NCBI GenBank assembly: GCA_963677625.2
Contig: CAXXSW010000007.1
Span: forward strand, 496,001-560,000
Length of the DNA: 64,000 nucleotides
Reading direction: 5' to 3'
From: UBA1351 sp963677625
Lineage (GTDB): Bacteria > Bacillota > Clostridia > Lachnospirales > Vallitaleaceae
The first letter of the stretch is position 1, and each line of letters opens with the position of its first letter. This document shows positions 35,428-45,376 of this stretch, one piece after another. The translations under genes and the position numbers were made by a program. The notes below the pieces were generated by a model that saw only the letters and a program-made list of their open reading frames with translations, searched no databases and had not been told where the DNA came from.

Positions 35428-35889
35428 ATGTATATGTTCCTAGCCATTATCGTCGGTGTCTCCATTGTAGTCGCCATGGTTCAAAACGGTGCCTTATCTG
35501 AAAGAATCGGCTATAAAAACACAACCCTTATCAATTTCATTACCGGTTTCCTAGCTTCAGCTTTGATTTTTATATTTACAGGTTGGCATCTTAAGACTTT
35601 CATTAATTTAAAATCCATGGGACCAGTAGGATATATAGGTGGAGCTCTTGGAGTTATCGTCGTACTCCTAAGTAATATTGTCATCCACAAAATCCCGGTT
35701 ATTGAATCTGCCATGTTGGCTTATGTAGGTCAATTAGCCTGTGGACTAGTTATTGATGCCTTAATGGGAATCAATTTAAGTTTTGGCAAAATCATCGGAT
35801 GTGTCTTGATTATTCTTGGTGTAATCATAAACTCTTATATTGACCGATCTAAATCCAAGAAGTTAAAAATCATAAGTCAAAACTCCTAG
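35428..35889 (+). CDS. YdcZ/DUF606-type membrane transporter, second of a pair
   Basis: About 153 residues with five predicted helices. It has the conserved QNGALSERIGYKNTTLINFITGF motif and GALGVIVVLLSNIVIHKIPVIESAMLAYVGQLACGLVIDALMG. The ATG at 35428 follows GAAAGG; the TTG at 35413 falls upstream of that site. It lies 55 bp after its partner, probably as one transcript under the nearby Crp/Fnr regulator. Confidence 0.87.
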   Translation: MYMFLAIIVGVSIVVAMVQNGALSERIGYKNTTLINFITGFLASALIFIFTGWHLKTFINLKSMGPVGYIGGALGVIVVLLSNIVIHKIPVIESAMLAYVGQLACGLVIDALMGINLSFGKIIGCVLIILGVIINSYIDRSKSKKLKIISQNS

Positions 35890-35998
35890 CAAAAGACCGT
35901 CCAAATAAAATAAACAATTGATAAATTTCCAAAAACGTCTATACTATTAATGTGCACCAAAATCTAAACAATCCTTACTTTCGAAATCTGGAGACCAT

Positions 35999-37360
35999 AT
36001 GAATAGAAAAGACGTATTAGAAATAACAAGACGATTTAAAAAAGATGCCTGTACTATCTCAAGGGTAACAGGATGTTATGTCAACGGTGAAAAAAACTTG
36101 CACTTAACCTTCCGTGAATCCTTTCACAACTTGGAAGATGAAGCTTTCTTCAAATATCTGGAAATCGCTAAAAAAACCCTTTCTGGCGGTATTGGCAATA
36201 ACCTTTTAGAACTAAATTTTATCCTAGATGAAAACTTAGAAAGTCCTCACCAACAATCTTTCATGATCCTTAAAAAAAGTGGCTTAAAGGATGATAACTT
36301 ACTTAATCAATTCTATCAATCCATTATTGACAGCATAGACTTACCAGGTAACTTCCTCATCCTTCTCTTCCATGATGTCTACGATGTTATGACAAGAACT
36401 AAAGACAATATCCAATTAGATGAATCCGAAGAAGTCTATGAGTATATGATCTGCTCCATCTGTCCTGTTTCTCTTTCCAAACCAGGATTAGGCTACTTTG
36501 AACAGGAAAAACAAATCAAGCCAAGAATTAGGGACTGGGTTGTAGATAAACCACTACTTGGGTTTACCTTCCCTGGTTTTATCGATAGAAGCTCAGATGT
36601 TAATGCCATCATGTATTATACGAAAAATGCAAAAGAACCTCACAATGAGTTTATGGAAAAGGCCTTAGGATGCGGTCCTAAACAGACAGCAACCATCCAA
36701 AAGGCTTCCTTCCAATCTATTATCGAAAAATCCATCGGTGCTGATGAAGAAGTTTCCAAAAAGGTATTTACCAATATCCAAGAAAACCTTAACACCATGG
36801 TAGAAGAATACCACGAGATGTATGAAGATACCAGTGCAGAGCCTATAGCCCTATCTAAAGAAAGCGTAAAAAACATCCTCATAAACACTGGATTATCTGA
36901 TGAGATATCTGCTAAAATCGAAGACTCTTTCGAGGAAGCTTTTGGAGAGGACCTACCCCTTGCTGAAAACCTCATAGACAGCAAGCTTATTAAAGCCAAT
37001 GCTCAGAAAAAAAAGGAAGAACAACTAATAAAAAAAGTTCAAGTACTGGAAACTCAGTTGGAAGAAGTGAAGAATGTATCAAATGAGGATCATATCCAAG
37101 AAAATGACCAAATGCTAGGTCAAGATTCAAATGAAGCATCCCATGAAGATGACCTTCCAGATGACCATGAACTTAATAATGAAAAAGCTGATGAAATCCA
37201 AACAGAAAGCTTATCCTCCATCTACGATGTCGTTGTCCACGTTAAGCCTGATAAGCTTCCAACCATTAAGACGGAAGTCATCAATGGTCAAAAGTGCCTT
37301 GTGGTTCCTATTAACGACAATGAACAGGCAGCTATAAATGGTATGAAACACCTAACATAA
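35999..37360 (+). CDS. DUF4317-family protein
   Basis: A 453-residue cytoplasmic protein starting NRKDVLEITRRFKKDACTISRVTGCYVN, which I recognise as the DUF4317 family found mainly in Clostridia. Its function is not known. The C-terminal quarter has an acidic coiled-coil linker (about 335-400) and a short beta-rich end. GGAGACC precedes the ATG. It is monocistronic, ending in a strong bidirectional terminator. Confidence 0.87.
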   Translation: MNRKDVLEITRRFKKDACTISRVTGCYVNGEKNLHLTFRESFHNLEDEAFFKYLEIAKKTLSGGIGNNLLELNFILDENLESPHQQSFMILKKSGLKDDNLLNQFYQSIIDSIDLPGNFLILLFHDVYDVMTRTKDNIQLDESEEVYEYMICSICPVSLSKPGLGYFEQEKQIKPRIRDWVVDKPLLGFTFPGFIDRSSDVNAIMYYTKNAKEPHNEFMEKALGCGPKQTATIQKASFQSIIEKSIGADEEVSKKVFTNIQENLNTMVEEYHEMYEDTSAEPIALSKESVKNILINTGLSDEISAKIEDSFEEAFGEDLPLAENLIDSKLIKANAQKKKEEQLIKKVQVLETQLEEVKNVSNEDHIQENDQMLGQDSNEASHEDDLPDDHELNNEKADEIQTESLSSIYDVVVHVKPDKLPTIKTEVINGQKCLVVPINDNEQAAINGMKHLT

Positions 37361-37367
37361 ATATATA

Positions 37368-37413
37368 AAAACAGGCTTTTATATGACATAATCATATGAA
37401 AGCCTGTTTTTTA
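37368..37413. terminator. Bidirectional terminator between DUF4317 and MBOAT genes
   Basis: AAACAGGCTTT with AAAGCCTGTTT, extended by TATATGA/TCATATG, forms a long stem with A-runs on one side and T-runs on the other. It is suited to end both the plus-strand DUF4317 transcript and the convergent MBOAT operon. Confidence 0.85.
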
Positions 37414-37457
37414 TATAGGGTTTCTCTTAAGATAATCTTGAAATCCCTTCTCTTTCC

Positions 37458-38870
37458 TTAAAATCTAAAGTATATAAATGGATTATAGGTCTCGCCAACT
37501 AAGAATACTAATGCAAGGATCATAACAATTATAAGATATCCGTCTTTAACCACTGCCAAACCTTTTCTCCTATCCATATGTGCTCCATCTCCAATAATTT
37601 TTTTTACGACAGGTGTTGATCCGATTCCTGCCAAAGCAAAAAATGGTAGAGCATATAATATGGACTGATAATCAAACATTAATGAATTCATAGTTGTTGG
37701 CTGATAAACGAATAATGTTTTTAGGCATGACTTGATTAAATCAATATCTTCAATCCTGAAGAATACCCAACCTATGACTACCAAGAACATCGCATATAGA
37801 TGTTGAACAAAGCTTGGAGTTTTAGCTAAAAACCTGCCATATACATATTTTTCAAGTAACAATAAAAGGCCGAAATATAATCCCCATATGATATAATTCC
37901 AGTTGGCTCCATGCCAAAATCCAGTAAGAAACCAAACAATAAGTATATTGATAATCTTATGCTTTTTATTTCCTCCTAACGGGATATAGATATACTCCTT
38001 GAACCAAGTTCCTAAGGATATATGCCACCTCCTCCAAAATTCTGTAATAGACTTTGACATATATGGATAATTAAAGTTCTCAAGAAAATGAAAGCCGAAA
38101 ATACGTCCCAAACCAATAGCCATATCGCTATAGCCTGAGAAATCAAAATATATCTGGAAAGTATAAGCTAAGATACCAATCCAGGCCATAATTGTACCTG
38201 TTTCACTTCCAAAATCATTAAAAACACGATCTGCAATCAAACCCATTTGATTGGCAATCAATACTTTTTTACCTAATCCAATGATAAATCTACGAAGACC
38301 TTCACTAAAATCTGTGATGTTCTCTCTTCTATTAGTCAATTCATCCTCTACAGTAATGTACCTTACAATAGGCCCTGCAATCAATTGAGGAAATAATGTA
38401 ACATAAGTTGCAATGGGTAAAATTTTCTTTTGAGCCTTTACATGTCCTCGATATACATCAATAGTATAAGACATGGTCTGAAAGGTATAGAAGCTAATAC
38501 CGATAGGTAATGGCAGATCATGTAGATGCCAACCTGTTCCAAATATTGAATTGAGATTATCAACAAGAAAATTTCCATATTTAAAAAAACCTAGAAGCCC
38601 CATATTAAAAAGAATAGAACAAATAAGATAAATTTTCGCCTTATAAAGCTTTCCTGCTTTTTTAGCAAGATCAATCAAGCGAGAGAAAGAATAATCATTT
38701 ACTGTTGATAACAGCATAATACCGACATAGATAGGTTCTCCCCAAGCATAGAAAAAAAGAGAAGATACCAGAAGCCATACATTCTTTAACTGTCTATTTG
38801 GTAATATATAGTATATGCCTATTACCATGGGCAAAAACATAAAAACAAAGGTTAAACTTGAAAATACCAC
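37458..38870 (-). CDS. MBOAT-family O-acyltransferase (AlgI/PatA type)
   Basis: A 470-residue integral membrane protein with about 11 helices. It has the family core FSGYSDMAIGLGRIFGFHFLENFNYPYMSKSITEFWRRWHISLGTWFKEYIYIPLGG and the invariant catalytic His in FWHGANWNYIIWG. It passes acyl groups (usually acetyl) from the cytoplasm to a partner that modifies an extracellular polysaccharide or wall polymer. The partner is the AlgX/DHHW-type gene immediately upstream (27 bp). Confidence 0.93.
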   Translation of the reverse strand: MVFSSLTFVFMFLPMVIGIYYILPNRQLKNVWLLVSSLFFYAWGEPIYVGIMLLSTVNDYSFSRLIDLAKKAGKLYKAKIYLICSILFNMGLLGFFKYGNFLVDNLNSIFGTGWHLHDLPLPIGISFYTFQTMSYTIDVYRGHVKAQKKILPIATYVTLFPQLIAGPIVRYITVEDELTNRRENITDFSEGLRRFIIGLGKKVLIANQMGLIADRVFNDFGSETGTIMAWIGILAYTFQIYFDFSGYSDMAIGLGRIFGFHFLENFNYPYMSKSITEFWRRWHISLGTWFKEYIYIPLGGNKKHKIINILIVWFLTGFWHGANWNYIIWGLYFGLLLLLEKYVYGRFLAKTPSFVQHLYAMFLVVIGWVFFRIEDIDLIKSCLKTLFVYQPTTMNSLMFDYQSILYALPFFALAGIGSTPVVKKIIGDGAHMDRRKGLAVVKDGYLIIVMILALVFLVGETYNPFIYFRF

Positions 38871-38897
38871 TTAAATCTCCCTCAAACTCATATACTG

Positions 38898-40286
38898 TCA
38901 GTCACCAACAAGAAACAAATCGTTGGCATAAAAAAAGTAGTAACCAGAAAATAATACTATATCAATATCATTCTTTTTAGTAAAAGCACTAAAATCAAAA
39001 GAATGTCCATATTCTGATTCATAATACCTAAAATCTACAATATAGGTTTTGTTGAAATGGGAAGCTATAAATTCGTTAATCGGATTGGAAAAAGAATCAA
39101 CAAATATTAGCAAGTTTTCCTTCTTCTCTTGATGAAAATCATAAGTAACCAAGCCATAGTCAAAGCCATTACAATCTCCATAATAATTCTTACCGGTTTG
39201 AATTTCAAAATCACCTGACATATATGCATCTTTCTTCCCATAATCGGCAGGTTCGTCATTGATATAGACCTCATGCTCAGGTAATGATCCATATAGAATA
39301 CTAAAATTATCAAAAACAGAATAATCTCCTGTCTCTCTTGATTTATACCCTATATATTCCAAACCATCGATCAGGTGAGTTTCTAGCTTAATCAAAGGCT
39401 CATCTTCACCAAGGATCAAGTGAATAATATCCTCATATCCCTGTCTTTGCCCATTTACATTCCAGTGATGGTCTGTTTTAAAGAAATAGTTTGCATAATC
39501 CTCAAGTTGCTTAGTAGCCAAAACACCAATAGGAATAGATGGGTCAACCATATCCCTGAACTGCTTGACTATATCATGGGTAAACACACCATCTATAAAT
39601 CCAAGATCCACGTCTGTTTCAACATAATAACAAAGCATTTTCAAGTCCCTATACTTTTCATGTAGTTCATTGATGTTATCAGCTTTGTTCTGAAACAAAT
39701 CCTTTTGAGCTTCTTTGTCTCTTTTCTGATATACCAATTGCCCTGTCTCATCAATTTGAACAAGATTACTTGAAAAAGGTGTCAGTTCAACATGAATATC
39801 AGCTTCTTCTAGATGGTAAATCTCATCTTCCTCCAAGAGGACAATCGATTCTTCCCCATCCACTCTGGTTTTTTCATCCTCTGGTAAAAGGGTCTCTTCA
39901 TCATTTGCTTTTTCAATATTCTCTGGTTCTACTACATGTTCAGATGAACCTGATTGACTCGAATCCACAGCAATTTGCTTTTCCTTACCAAAGACTAATC
40001 TACTCACTTTGATAGCCTCTACGGTTGCTGACATGGATAAACTTTTTACTTCGTTATAAGTTGCTTTTAAACGCTCGCTAAAAACAAGTTGATCAGACAG
40101 TGCTCTTTCCAAATCATCTTGAAATTTTCCAGATAGATAGTCCTCAGTCGTCAATTCAGGAAATGTATTCAACTCTCTATTTTCAGCATAGGATATATCT
40201 TTGATCCCTCTTATAAAAATCCCTACAAAAAGTAGGATAATAATCGTAAAAATTCCTCCTACGAATATTTTATCTCTCATCATCAA
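38898..40286 (-). CDS. AlgX/DHHW-type extracytoplasmic O-acetyltransferase partner
   Basis: A 462-residue protein with one N-terminal anchor helix (GGIFTIIILLFVGIFIRGI) and a large exterior part. The SGNH-like fold motif is KTDHHWNVNGQ (about residue 270), and FVDSFSNP and HFNKTYIVDFRYYE complete the hydrolase-like site. A Glu/Ser-rich disordered linker lies at about 115-165. It should receive acetyl from the MBOAT protein and transfer it to a cell-surface glycan. Confidence 0.9.
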   Translation of the reverse strand: MMMRDKIFVGGIFTIIILLFVGIFIRGIKDISYAENRELNTFPELTTEDYLSGKFQDDLERALSDQLVFSERLKATYNEVKSLSMSATVEAIKVSRLVFGKEKQIAVDSSQSGSSEHVVEPENIEKANDEETLLPEDEKTRVDGEESIVLLEEDEIYHLEEADIHVELTPFSSNLVQIDETGQLVYQKRDKEAQKDLFQNKADNINELHEKYRDLKMLCYYVETDVDLGFIDGVFTHDIVKQFRDMVDPSIPIGVLATKQLEDYANYFFKTDHHWNVNGQRQGYEDIIHLILGEDEPLIKLETHLIDGLEYIGYKSRETGDYSVFDNFSILYGSLPEHEVYINDEPADYGKKDAYMSGDFEIQTGKNYYGDCNGFDYGLVTYDFHQEKKENLLIFVDSFSNPINEFIASHFNKTYIVDFRYYESEYGHSFDFSAFTKKNDIDIVLFSGYYFFYANDLFLVGD

Positions 40287-40324
40287 TCTCCATATTAAAC
40301 TAAAAATCTAGTTCACTTACTCCA

Positions 40325-41176
40325 TCAGTCCACAAAATGCTGATAGACTTCTCGTTTTGGAAGTCCTCTTTCCTTAGCTATCCACTTAATGGCATCCTTC
40401 TTAGACATACCTTTAATCAGACAATCCGCCATCTGATCATCCATGGAAATCTCCGCTAGAACTTCCTGTTTCTCTTCTTCCAAAACTTCTTCTGATATCC
40501 CCTCCAAAACAAGGACAAACTCACCTTTAATGTCCATATCCTCATAATAATCTACAGCCTCATCCAAGGACATCTTTAATACTTCCTCATAGCGTTTGGT
40601 TAACTCTCTAACCAAACTAATACTTCTCTTACCGCCTAATGTTGACCTTAAGTCCTTAATTGTATTCTTTAATTTATGTGGTGCCTCATAGAACAGAATA
40701 GTTCTGGTCTCTTTACTGATTAATTCCAGTCTCTTCCGACGTTCTTTTTTCTTTAATGGTAAAAAACCCTCAAAAACCATTCGGTTGGTATTCTGGCCAG
40801 AAAGAATCAGAGCATTGACAAAGGCAACCGGTCCCGGAATAATCGTATAAGCTAAGTCTTTTTCCTGGCACCTTAAGACAAGATGGCTGCCAGGGTCAGA
40901 AATCCCAGGCGTTCCTGCATCTGTTACCAAGGCAATTTTTAAGCCTCTTTCAAGGTCTGACAATATAGATTCTGCCTTGTCATACTGATTGTGTTCATGA
41001 TAAGAAACCAGTTTCTTATGAATATCAAAATGGTTCAAGAGTTTAATAGAATGTCTGGTATCTTCTGCAAGGATATAGTCTACTTCCTCAAGAGTTTTTA
41101 CTGCCCGAAATGACATATCATCCAAATTTCCAATAGGTGTTGCCACTAGGTATAAACAGCCTTTAGTGGTCTCCAT
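40325..41176 (-). CDS. rsmI: 16S rRNA (cytidine1402-2'-O)-methyltransferase
   Basis: A 283-residue SAM-dependent tetrapyrrole-methylase-fold enzyme that methylates C1402 in the ribosomal decoding centre. It has the N-terminal LYLVATPIGNLDDMSFRA, AEDTRHS, LVTDAGTPGISDPG and FYEAPHKL motifs. It overlaps the trmN6-like gene by 14 bp, the same order as yabB-yazA-yabC in Bacillus but without the GIY-YIG gene between. Confidence 0.96.
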   Translation of the reverse strand: METTKGCLYLVATPIGNLDDMSFRAVKTLEEVDYILAEDTRHSIKLLNHFDIHKKLVSYHEHNQYDKAESILSDLERGLKIALVTDAGTPGISDPGSHLVLRCQEKDLAYTIIPGPVAFVNALILSGQNTNRMVFEGFLPLKKKERRKRLELISKETRTILFYEAPHKLKNTIKDLRSTLGGKRSISLVRELTKRYEEVLKMSLDEAVDYYEDMDIKGEFVLVLEGISEEVLEEEKQEVLAEISMDDQMADCLIKGMSKKDAIKWIAKERGLPKREVYQHFVD

Positions 41177-41939
41177 TCATATCACCTGCTTCCTTACTGT
41201 TCGGTCTTTCCATGCCATAAATATCATATATCTCATCTGTATATTCATTCACAGACTTATAAACAACCAGTGGTGGTTCTACTTTTATCATAGGCTTTCC
41301 ATGGCGAACCGCCTCTATAAGGACCATATTAGCTTCCTTGTCCACATAAGGGTGGACCATGCGCAGCCGCTTAGGTTCCAACTTATACTGCCTTAAAAGG
41401 TCAATAATATCAATAAGTCGATGGGGTCTGTGGACCATATAAAAACGACCACCAACCTTTACCAATCGACTGGCAGCACGAATAACATCCTCAAGGGAAC
41501 AAAGAACCTCATGCCTTGCAATGGCCTTAACTGACTCAGGATTTTTTAGTCCTTTGCCTGCATTCATATAAGGAGGATTCGATGTAATCACATCATAACT
41601 TGATAAAGGAAGCAGCTGATCTGCTTCCTTTATGTCTCCATGAATAATGGTCACTTTATCTTCAATTTTGTTCAATATAACGCTTCTTGATGCCATATCC
41701 ACAAAAGCCTTCTGAATTTCCAACCCTGTGTAGTGAAAACCACTTCCCTTTGCTTCTAACAGGATCGGTATGATACCTGTCCCTGTCCCAAGGTCTAGAT
41801 GTTTTTCACCAATTTTTACCTGACTAAATCCGGATAATAATACCGCATCCATTCCAAAGCAAAAACCGTCAGTATTCTGAATAATCTGATACCCTTTAAT
41901 GTGGAGATCATCAATACGCTCATTCTTCAAAATCTTCAT
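41163..41939 (-). CDS. trmN6: tRNA1(Val) A37 N6-methyltransferase-like protein
   Basis: A 258-residue class I methyltransferase. The SAM-binding loop is LDLGTGTGIIPILL and the catalytic NPPY motif is in DVITSNPPYMNAGKG. The N-terminal FCFGMDAVLLSGF is typical of the YfiC/YabB group that methylates N6 of A37 in tRNA. A 50-residue C-terminal tail is present. It sits in the conserved ricT-yabB-rsmI order. The exact tRNA target is inferred from family. Confidence 0.88.
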   Translation of the reverse strand: MKILKNERIDDLHIKGYQIIQNTDGFCFGMDAVLLSGFSQVKIGEKHLDLGTGTGIIPILLEAKGSGFHYTGLEIQKAFVDMASRSVILNKIEDKVTIIHGDIKEADQLLPLSSYDVITSNPPYMNAGKGLKNPESVKAIARHEVLCSLEDVIRAASRLVKVGGRFYMVHRPHRLIDIIDLLRQYKLEPKRLRMVHPYVDKEANMVLIEAVRHGKPMIKVEPPLVVYKSVNEYTDEIYDIYGMERPNSKEAGDMNGDH

Positions 41940-41947
41940 ATAAATGA

Positions 41948-42859
41948 TTAATCCCGTTTCATGTCCTTCTCTTTAGCTTCCAACTTCTCAAGTTTCTTTA
42001 GTTCAGCATATTCTTCTTTAGATAAACGGTTGTTCTTCTTATTCTTCTTCCGCTTAACCTTCAATTCATCTAAATGGTATTCAACAATATCCACATTATC
42101 ATTATCACGAATAACGACTTTAACCAATTGTCTAAGAATATTCACATGCTTGACTTCTGCCTCCGTTCCACCAGGCGTTATAACGCGGTCGCCAATACTT
42201 GGAAGCTTCTTGTTCAATTCAATATAGGTCTCTTCTTCATACTTGAGACAACACATCAAACGTCCACATACACCAGAGATCTTAGTCGGATTAAGGGATA
42301 AATTCTGCTCCTTAGCCATCTTAATGGATACTGGATGAAATTCTGATAAATGTGAGTAACAACATAAAGGACGACCACATATACCAATACTACCAATCAT
42401 CTTGGTTTCGTCACGAACACCAATTTGACGGAGTTCAATTCTAGTCTTAAATACTGATGCAAGGTCCTTAACTAATTCTCGAAAGTCCACACGCCCGTCA
42501 GCTGTAAAATAAAAGAGTAGCTTATTCTTATCAAAAGTATACTCACAATCAATAAGTTTCATCTCTAACTTATGCTTTTTGATTTTTTCAAGACAGGTTC
42601 CAAAAGCGTCTGCTTCTTCTAAACTGTTGGCTTCTTCCTTATCCAAATCTTCATCAGTAGCAATACGGATGACCTTCTTAAGTGGTTGAACTACTTCATC
42701 ATCGTCAATTTCCATAACACCTTTGACAACATAACCAAATTCAACACCTCTGGCTGTTTCAACAATAACATCTTCTCCGGCTTCTATCTCAAGACCAACC
42801 GGATCGAAATAATATATCTTGCCCGCTTTACGAAAACGGACACCTATGACTTTAATCAT
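41948..42859 (-). CDS. ricT: PSP1-domain protein, YaaT/RicT
   Basis: A 303-residue protein with the PSP1 domain: VRFRKAGKIYYFDP, GVEFGYVVKG, then GICGRPLCC and GVCGRLMCCLKYEEE cysteine motifs. In Bacillus RicT forms the Ric/Y complex with RicA and RicF, carries iron-sulfur clusters and affects RNase Y-dependent mRNA processing and sporulation. The C-terminus is lysine-rich (about 245-300). It overlaps holB by 4 bp. Confidence 0.95.
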   Translation of the reverse strand: MIKVIGVRFRKAGKIYYFDPVGLEIEAGEDVIVETARGVEFGYVVKGVMEIDDDEVVQPLKKVIRIATDEDLDKEEANSLEEADAFGTCLEKIKKHKLEMKLIDCEYTFDKNKLLFYFTADGRVDFRELVKDLASVFKTRIELRQIGVRDETKMIGSIGICGRPLCCYSHLSEFHPVSIKMAKEQNLSLNPTKISGVCGRLMCCLKYEEETYIELNKKLPSIGDRVITPGGTEAEVKHVNILRQLVKVVIRDNDNVDIVEYHLDELKVKRKKNKKNNRLSKEEYAELKKLEKLEAKEKDMKRD

Positions 42860-43851
42860 TTCTTGTCCTCCAAATCTGTGAACATGGTGAGTACTGACAA
42901 TCCAAAATTAACATTCAGTCGCTGCCAATTCAAAAAATCATGGCTATTTCTAACAAGTCTAACTAATTTGGCGGGATTTGCACCAACAGATAAGTCAATA
43001 ATCTTAAATTCCATGTCCTTATGTATCAATCCATCAGCCATTCCAGTCTCCTTATAGTATAGAATATCACGAATAAGACTGACCAGTATGTCAAGAACCT
43101 CCAAATAATGATCCTTGTACTCTGAGAAAAGATTAACAGCCTCCATTATATCATATTCTGTACGGTTTATAAACACATCCAGACATTTTACCATGTCCTC
43201 CCGCATCCCATTAAAGGATTCAGAATCAATAAGCTGAAGGGCCTTACCTATATTACCTCTAGAAAAAGAAGCTATTACCTTTGCTCGGTCACCCTTTACC
43301 TGTTTTTTTTCCCTTAAATATTGTTCAATCCTATTTAAATCAACCGGTTTCAAGGACATCTTCACCGTTCTTGATAAAATGGTCTGTAAAAACTTTTGTG
43401 AATTATCTGCTAATAGGAAAAAAAGCCCATACTCCGGTGGTTCCTCAATAGTCTTAAGAATCGAGTTCTGAGCCTGTATAGTCATAGTATCTGCTTGATC
43501 AACAATATATATCTTATACTTGCTTTTATATGGCTTAATACTTATATCATTAACCATCTGCTCTCTCACATCACCAACACCATAACCTGACTTTTTAGAT
43601 GGCTTAACATAAATCACATCTGGGTGATTTCCTGTATCAATCTGAACACAGGACGGACAAATACCACAAGGTGTATCCCCATTAGGATTTTCACATTGAA
43701 GAAGCTTAACAAAGCAGTTGGTAAGCATTTTTTTACCCATGCCTTCTTCTCCTTCAAGAATATAGGCATGGGAAACTTTACCGTACTTATATGCAGTTGT
43801 CATATGAGCAATAATACTCTCATGTCCAATGACCTCTTTAAAAAGATTCAT
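42856..43851 (-). CDS. holB: DNA polymerase III delta' subunit
   Basis: A 331-residue clamp-loader subunit. It starts FKEVIGHESIIAHMTTAYKYGKVSHAYILEGEEGMGKKML (P-loop-like), with zinc-module cysteines CENPNGDTPCGICPSC and the sensor segment NSILKTIEEPPEYGLFFLLADN. A C-terminal collar domain follows. It is part of the tmk-yaaQ-yaaR-holB-yaaT cluster, 16 bp after yaaR. Confidence 0.95.
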   Translation of the reverse strand: MNLFKEVIGHESIIAHMTTAYKYGKVSHAYILEGEEGMGKKMLTNCFVKLLQCENPNGDTPCGICPSCVQIDTGNHPDVIYVKPSKKSGYGVGDVREQMVNDISIKPYKSKYKIYIVDQADTMTIQAQNSILKTIEEPPEYGLFFLLADNSQKFLQTILSRTVKMSLKPVDLNRIEQYLREKKQVKGDRAKVIASFSRGNIGKALQLIDSESFNGMREDMVKCLDVFINRTEYDIMEAVNLFSEYKDHYLEVLDILVSLIRDILYYKETGMADGLIHKDMEFKIIDLSVGANPAKLVRLVRNSHDFLNWQRLNVNFGLSVLTMFTDLEDKK

Positions 43852-43867
43852 AATACCTCGATTACCT

Positions 43868-44311
43868 TTATACCATCATATCCAGAAGAAGTCCCCGAAT
43901 CTCTCCGACTTTTCCAAGGATATTTAGGTGACTTTTTTCGTCTTTAAGGAGTTCCTTAGCCAATTCATCTAAGTTCTGGTCCACAAGCTTCACAATACCA
44001 TAAACACGATGGCGACCACGCCTGTCTAAGAAATTCTCTCTGGAAAACTTGTGGGAATGCGTCACGATTTCATTCATAAACTCCTTAATAGACTCCCTAT
44101 ACTTACGCATATCACCAACATCCATATGCTTGGCAATTTTATCGCCTTGTGCAGTTATGGATTCAATCATACCGTTCAATTTGTCCCGAAGTTCTGTTTC
44201 TTCAACCTTACTCAATAATGTAAACTTAAAATTTTCATTACTGACGGTCTCCGTTCTCTTTAGAGCTTCGCCTTTGGATATTTCAGATATCCGGTTAACA
44301 TTCATGTCCAT
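43868..44311 (-). CDS. yaaR: YaaR family (DUF327) protein
   Basis: A 147-residue helical protein with EVEETELRDKLNGMIESITAQGDKIAKHMDVGDMRKYRESIKEFMNEIVTHSHKF-like spacing and DRRGRHRVYGIVKLVDQNLDELAKELL. The family is present across Firmicutes next to holB and has no firmly established biochemical role. The position between yaaQ and holB is the conserved one. Confidence 0.92.
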   Translation of the reverse strand: MDMNVNRISEISKGEALKRTETVSNENFKFTLLSKVEETELRDKLNGMIESITAQGDKIAKHMDVGDMRKYRESIKEFMNEIVTHSHKFSRENFLDRRGRHRVYGIVKLVDQNLDELAKELLKDEKSHLNILGKVGEIRGLLLDMMV

Positions 44312-44335
44312 CTTTTACCTCCAAAAGGAGTCTAT

Positions 44336-44665
44336 TTAAATCTTAAAGTACTGATCAACATCCATAACAAAAATGGTTGCTCCACCTACAGTTATCTCAA
44401 CAGGGTAGGAAATCATACTATCAGGAATATTGGAAACTGGTGGATTAATCATGGACAATTTCTTACTTGTTTTACAAACATCCTTGATAATAGTGACCAC
44501 TTCGTCTACCTTCTCTTTGTCAACACCAACAAAAAGAGTAGTATTTCCTGTTCTTAATAATCCACCTGTACTGGCAAGCTTTGTTGCCATAAAACCGGCT
44601 TTTGTCAATTGTTCCATTAGGTGATGAGCATCTTCATCATGAATTACTGCTAAAACCAATTTCAT
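44336..44665 (-). CDS. darA: PII-like c-di-AMP receptor (DarA/PstA, YaaQ)
   Basis: A 109-residue trimeric PII-like protein (DUF970). Binding-site features are KLVLAVIHDEDA at the N-terminus, LASTGGLLRTGNTTLFVGV and a C-terminal GGATIFVMDVDQYFKI. It binds cyclic di-AMP; the downstream partner is not settled. The location between tmk and yaaR is standard. Confidence 0.95.
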   Translation of the reverse strand: MKLVLAVIHDEDAHHLMEQLTKAGFMATKLASTGGLLRTGNTTLFVGVDKEKVDEVVTIIKDVCKTSKKLSMINPPVSNIPDSMISYPVEITVGGATIFVMDVDQYFKI

Positions 44666-44688
44666 ACGACCACTCCTTAGCTCCTATA

Positions 44689-45324
44689 CTAAATATCGGT
44701 TAGAATACCTTTGTTCTTTAGCCCATCAAGAATCGCTTGATGTACATCTTCAATACTCTTAGATGCATCTATCCCAATCATACGGTGACTGTTCTCATTG
44801 ACCAAGCGATGATAGCCTTCTCTGACAAATTGATGAAATTGTTCTTTTTCAGCTTCCAATCGGTCCAGTTCCTGTTGATTCTTTTTCCGGTCCATACCCT
44901 TACGGTGTTCCAAATCCAAGAAAAAAGTTACATCCGGTTCCAATCCATCCGTAGCAAAATGGTTAATCATACGGATGTTCTCATCACCAAGTTTTCTGGC
45001 AAAACCCTGGTAGACCATACTAGAATCAACAAATCGGTCACAGATTACGATATGCCCTTCTTTTAAGTTAGGTACAACAAGTTCCCTTACATGCTGAGCT
45101 CTAGATGCAGCATACAAAAGAGCTTCTGTTACAGGCTCCATTTCTTGATATCTAATATCAAGAATCAAGTCACGAATGACTTCACTAATCACTGTTCCGC
45201 CAGGTTCCCTTGTTATAACAACGTGCTGTCCTTTCTCTTCGAAGTAGTCTTTCAGGCGATTAATCTGGGTAGTCTTCCCTGATCCATCCATCCCTTCAAT
45301 CGTAATAAACAAGCCTTTCATCAT
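44689..45324 (-). CDS. tmk: Thymidylate kinase
   Basis: A 211-residue dTMP kinase. The P-loop is EGMDGSGKTTQI, the DRX motif is CDRFVDSSMVYQG, and TREPGGTVISEVIRDLIL binds dTMP. Two adjacent ATGs (45324 and 45321) follow GAGGT; the second has the better spacing. It leads the conserved holB cluster and follows a PLP decarboxylase gene. Confidence 0.97.
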   Translation of the reverse strand: MMKGLFITIEGMDGSGKTTQINRLKDYFEEKGQHVVITREPGGTVISEVIRDLILDIRYQEMEPVTEALLYAASRAQHVRELVVPNLKEGHIVICDRFVDSSMVYQGFARKLGDENIRMINHFATDGLEPDVTFFLDLEHRKGMDRKKNQQELDRLEAEKEQFHQFVREGYHRLVNENSHRMIGIDASKSIEDVHQAILDGLKNKGILTDI

Positions 45325-45376
45325 TTACCTCAATTTCTTGCCAGATGACTTAAACTAGTATAATGTCCATCTTTTG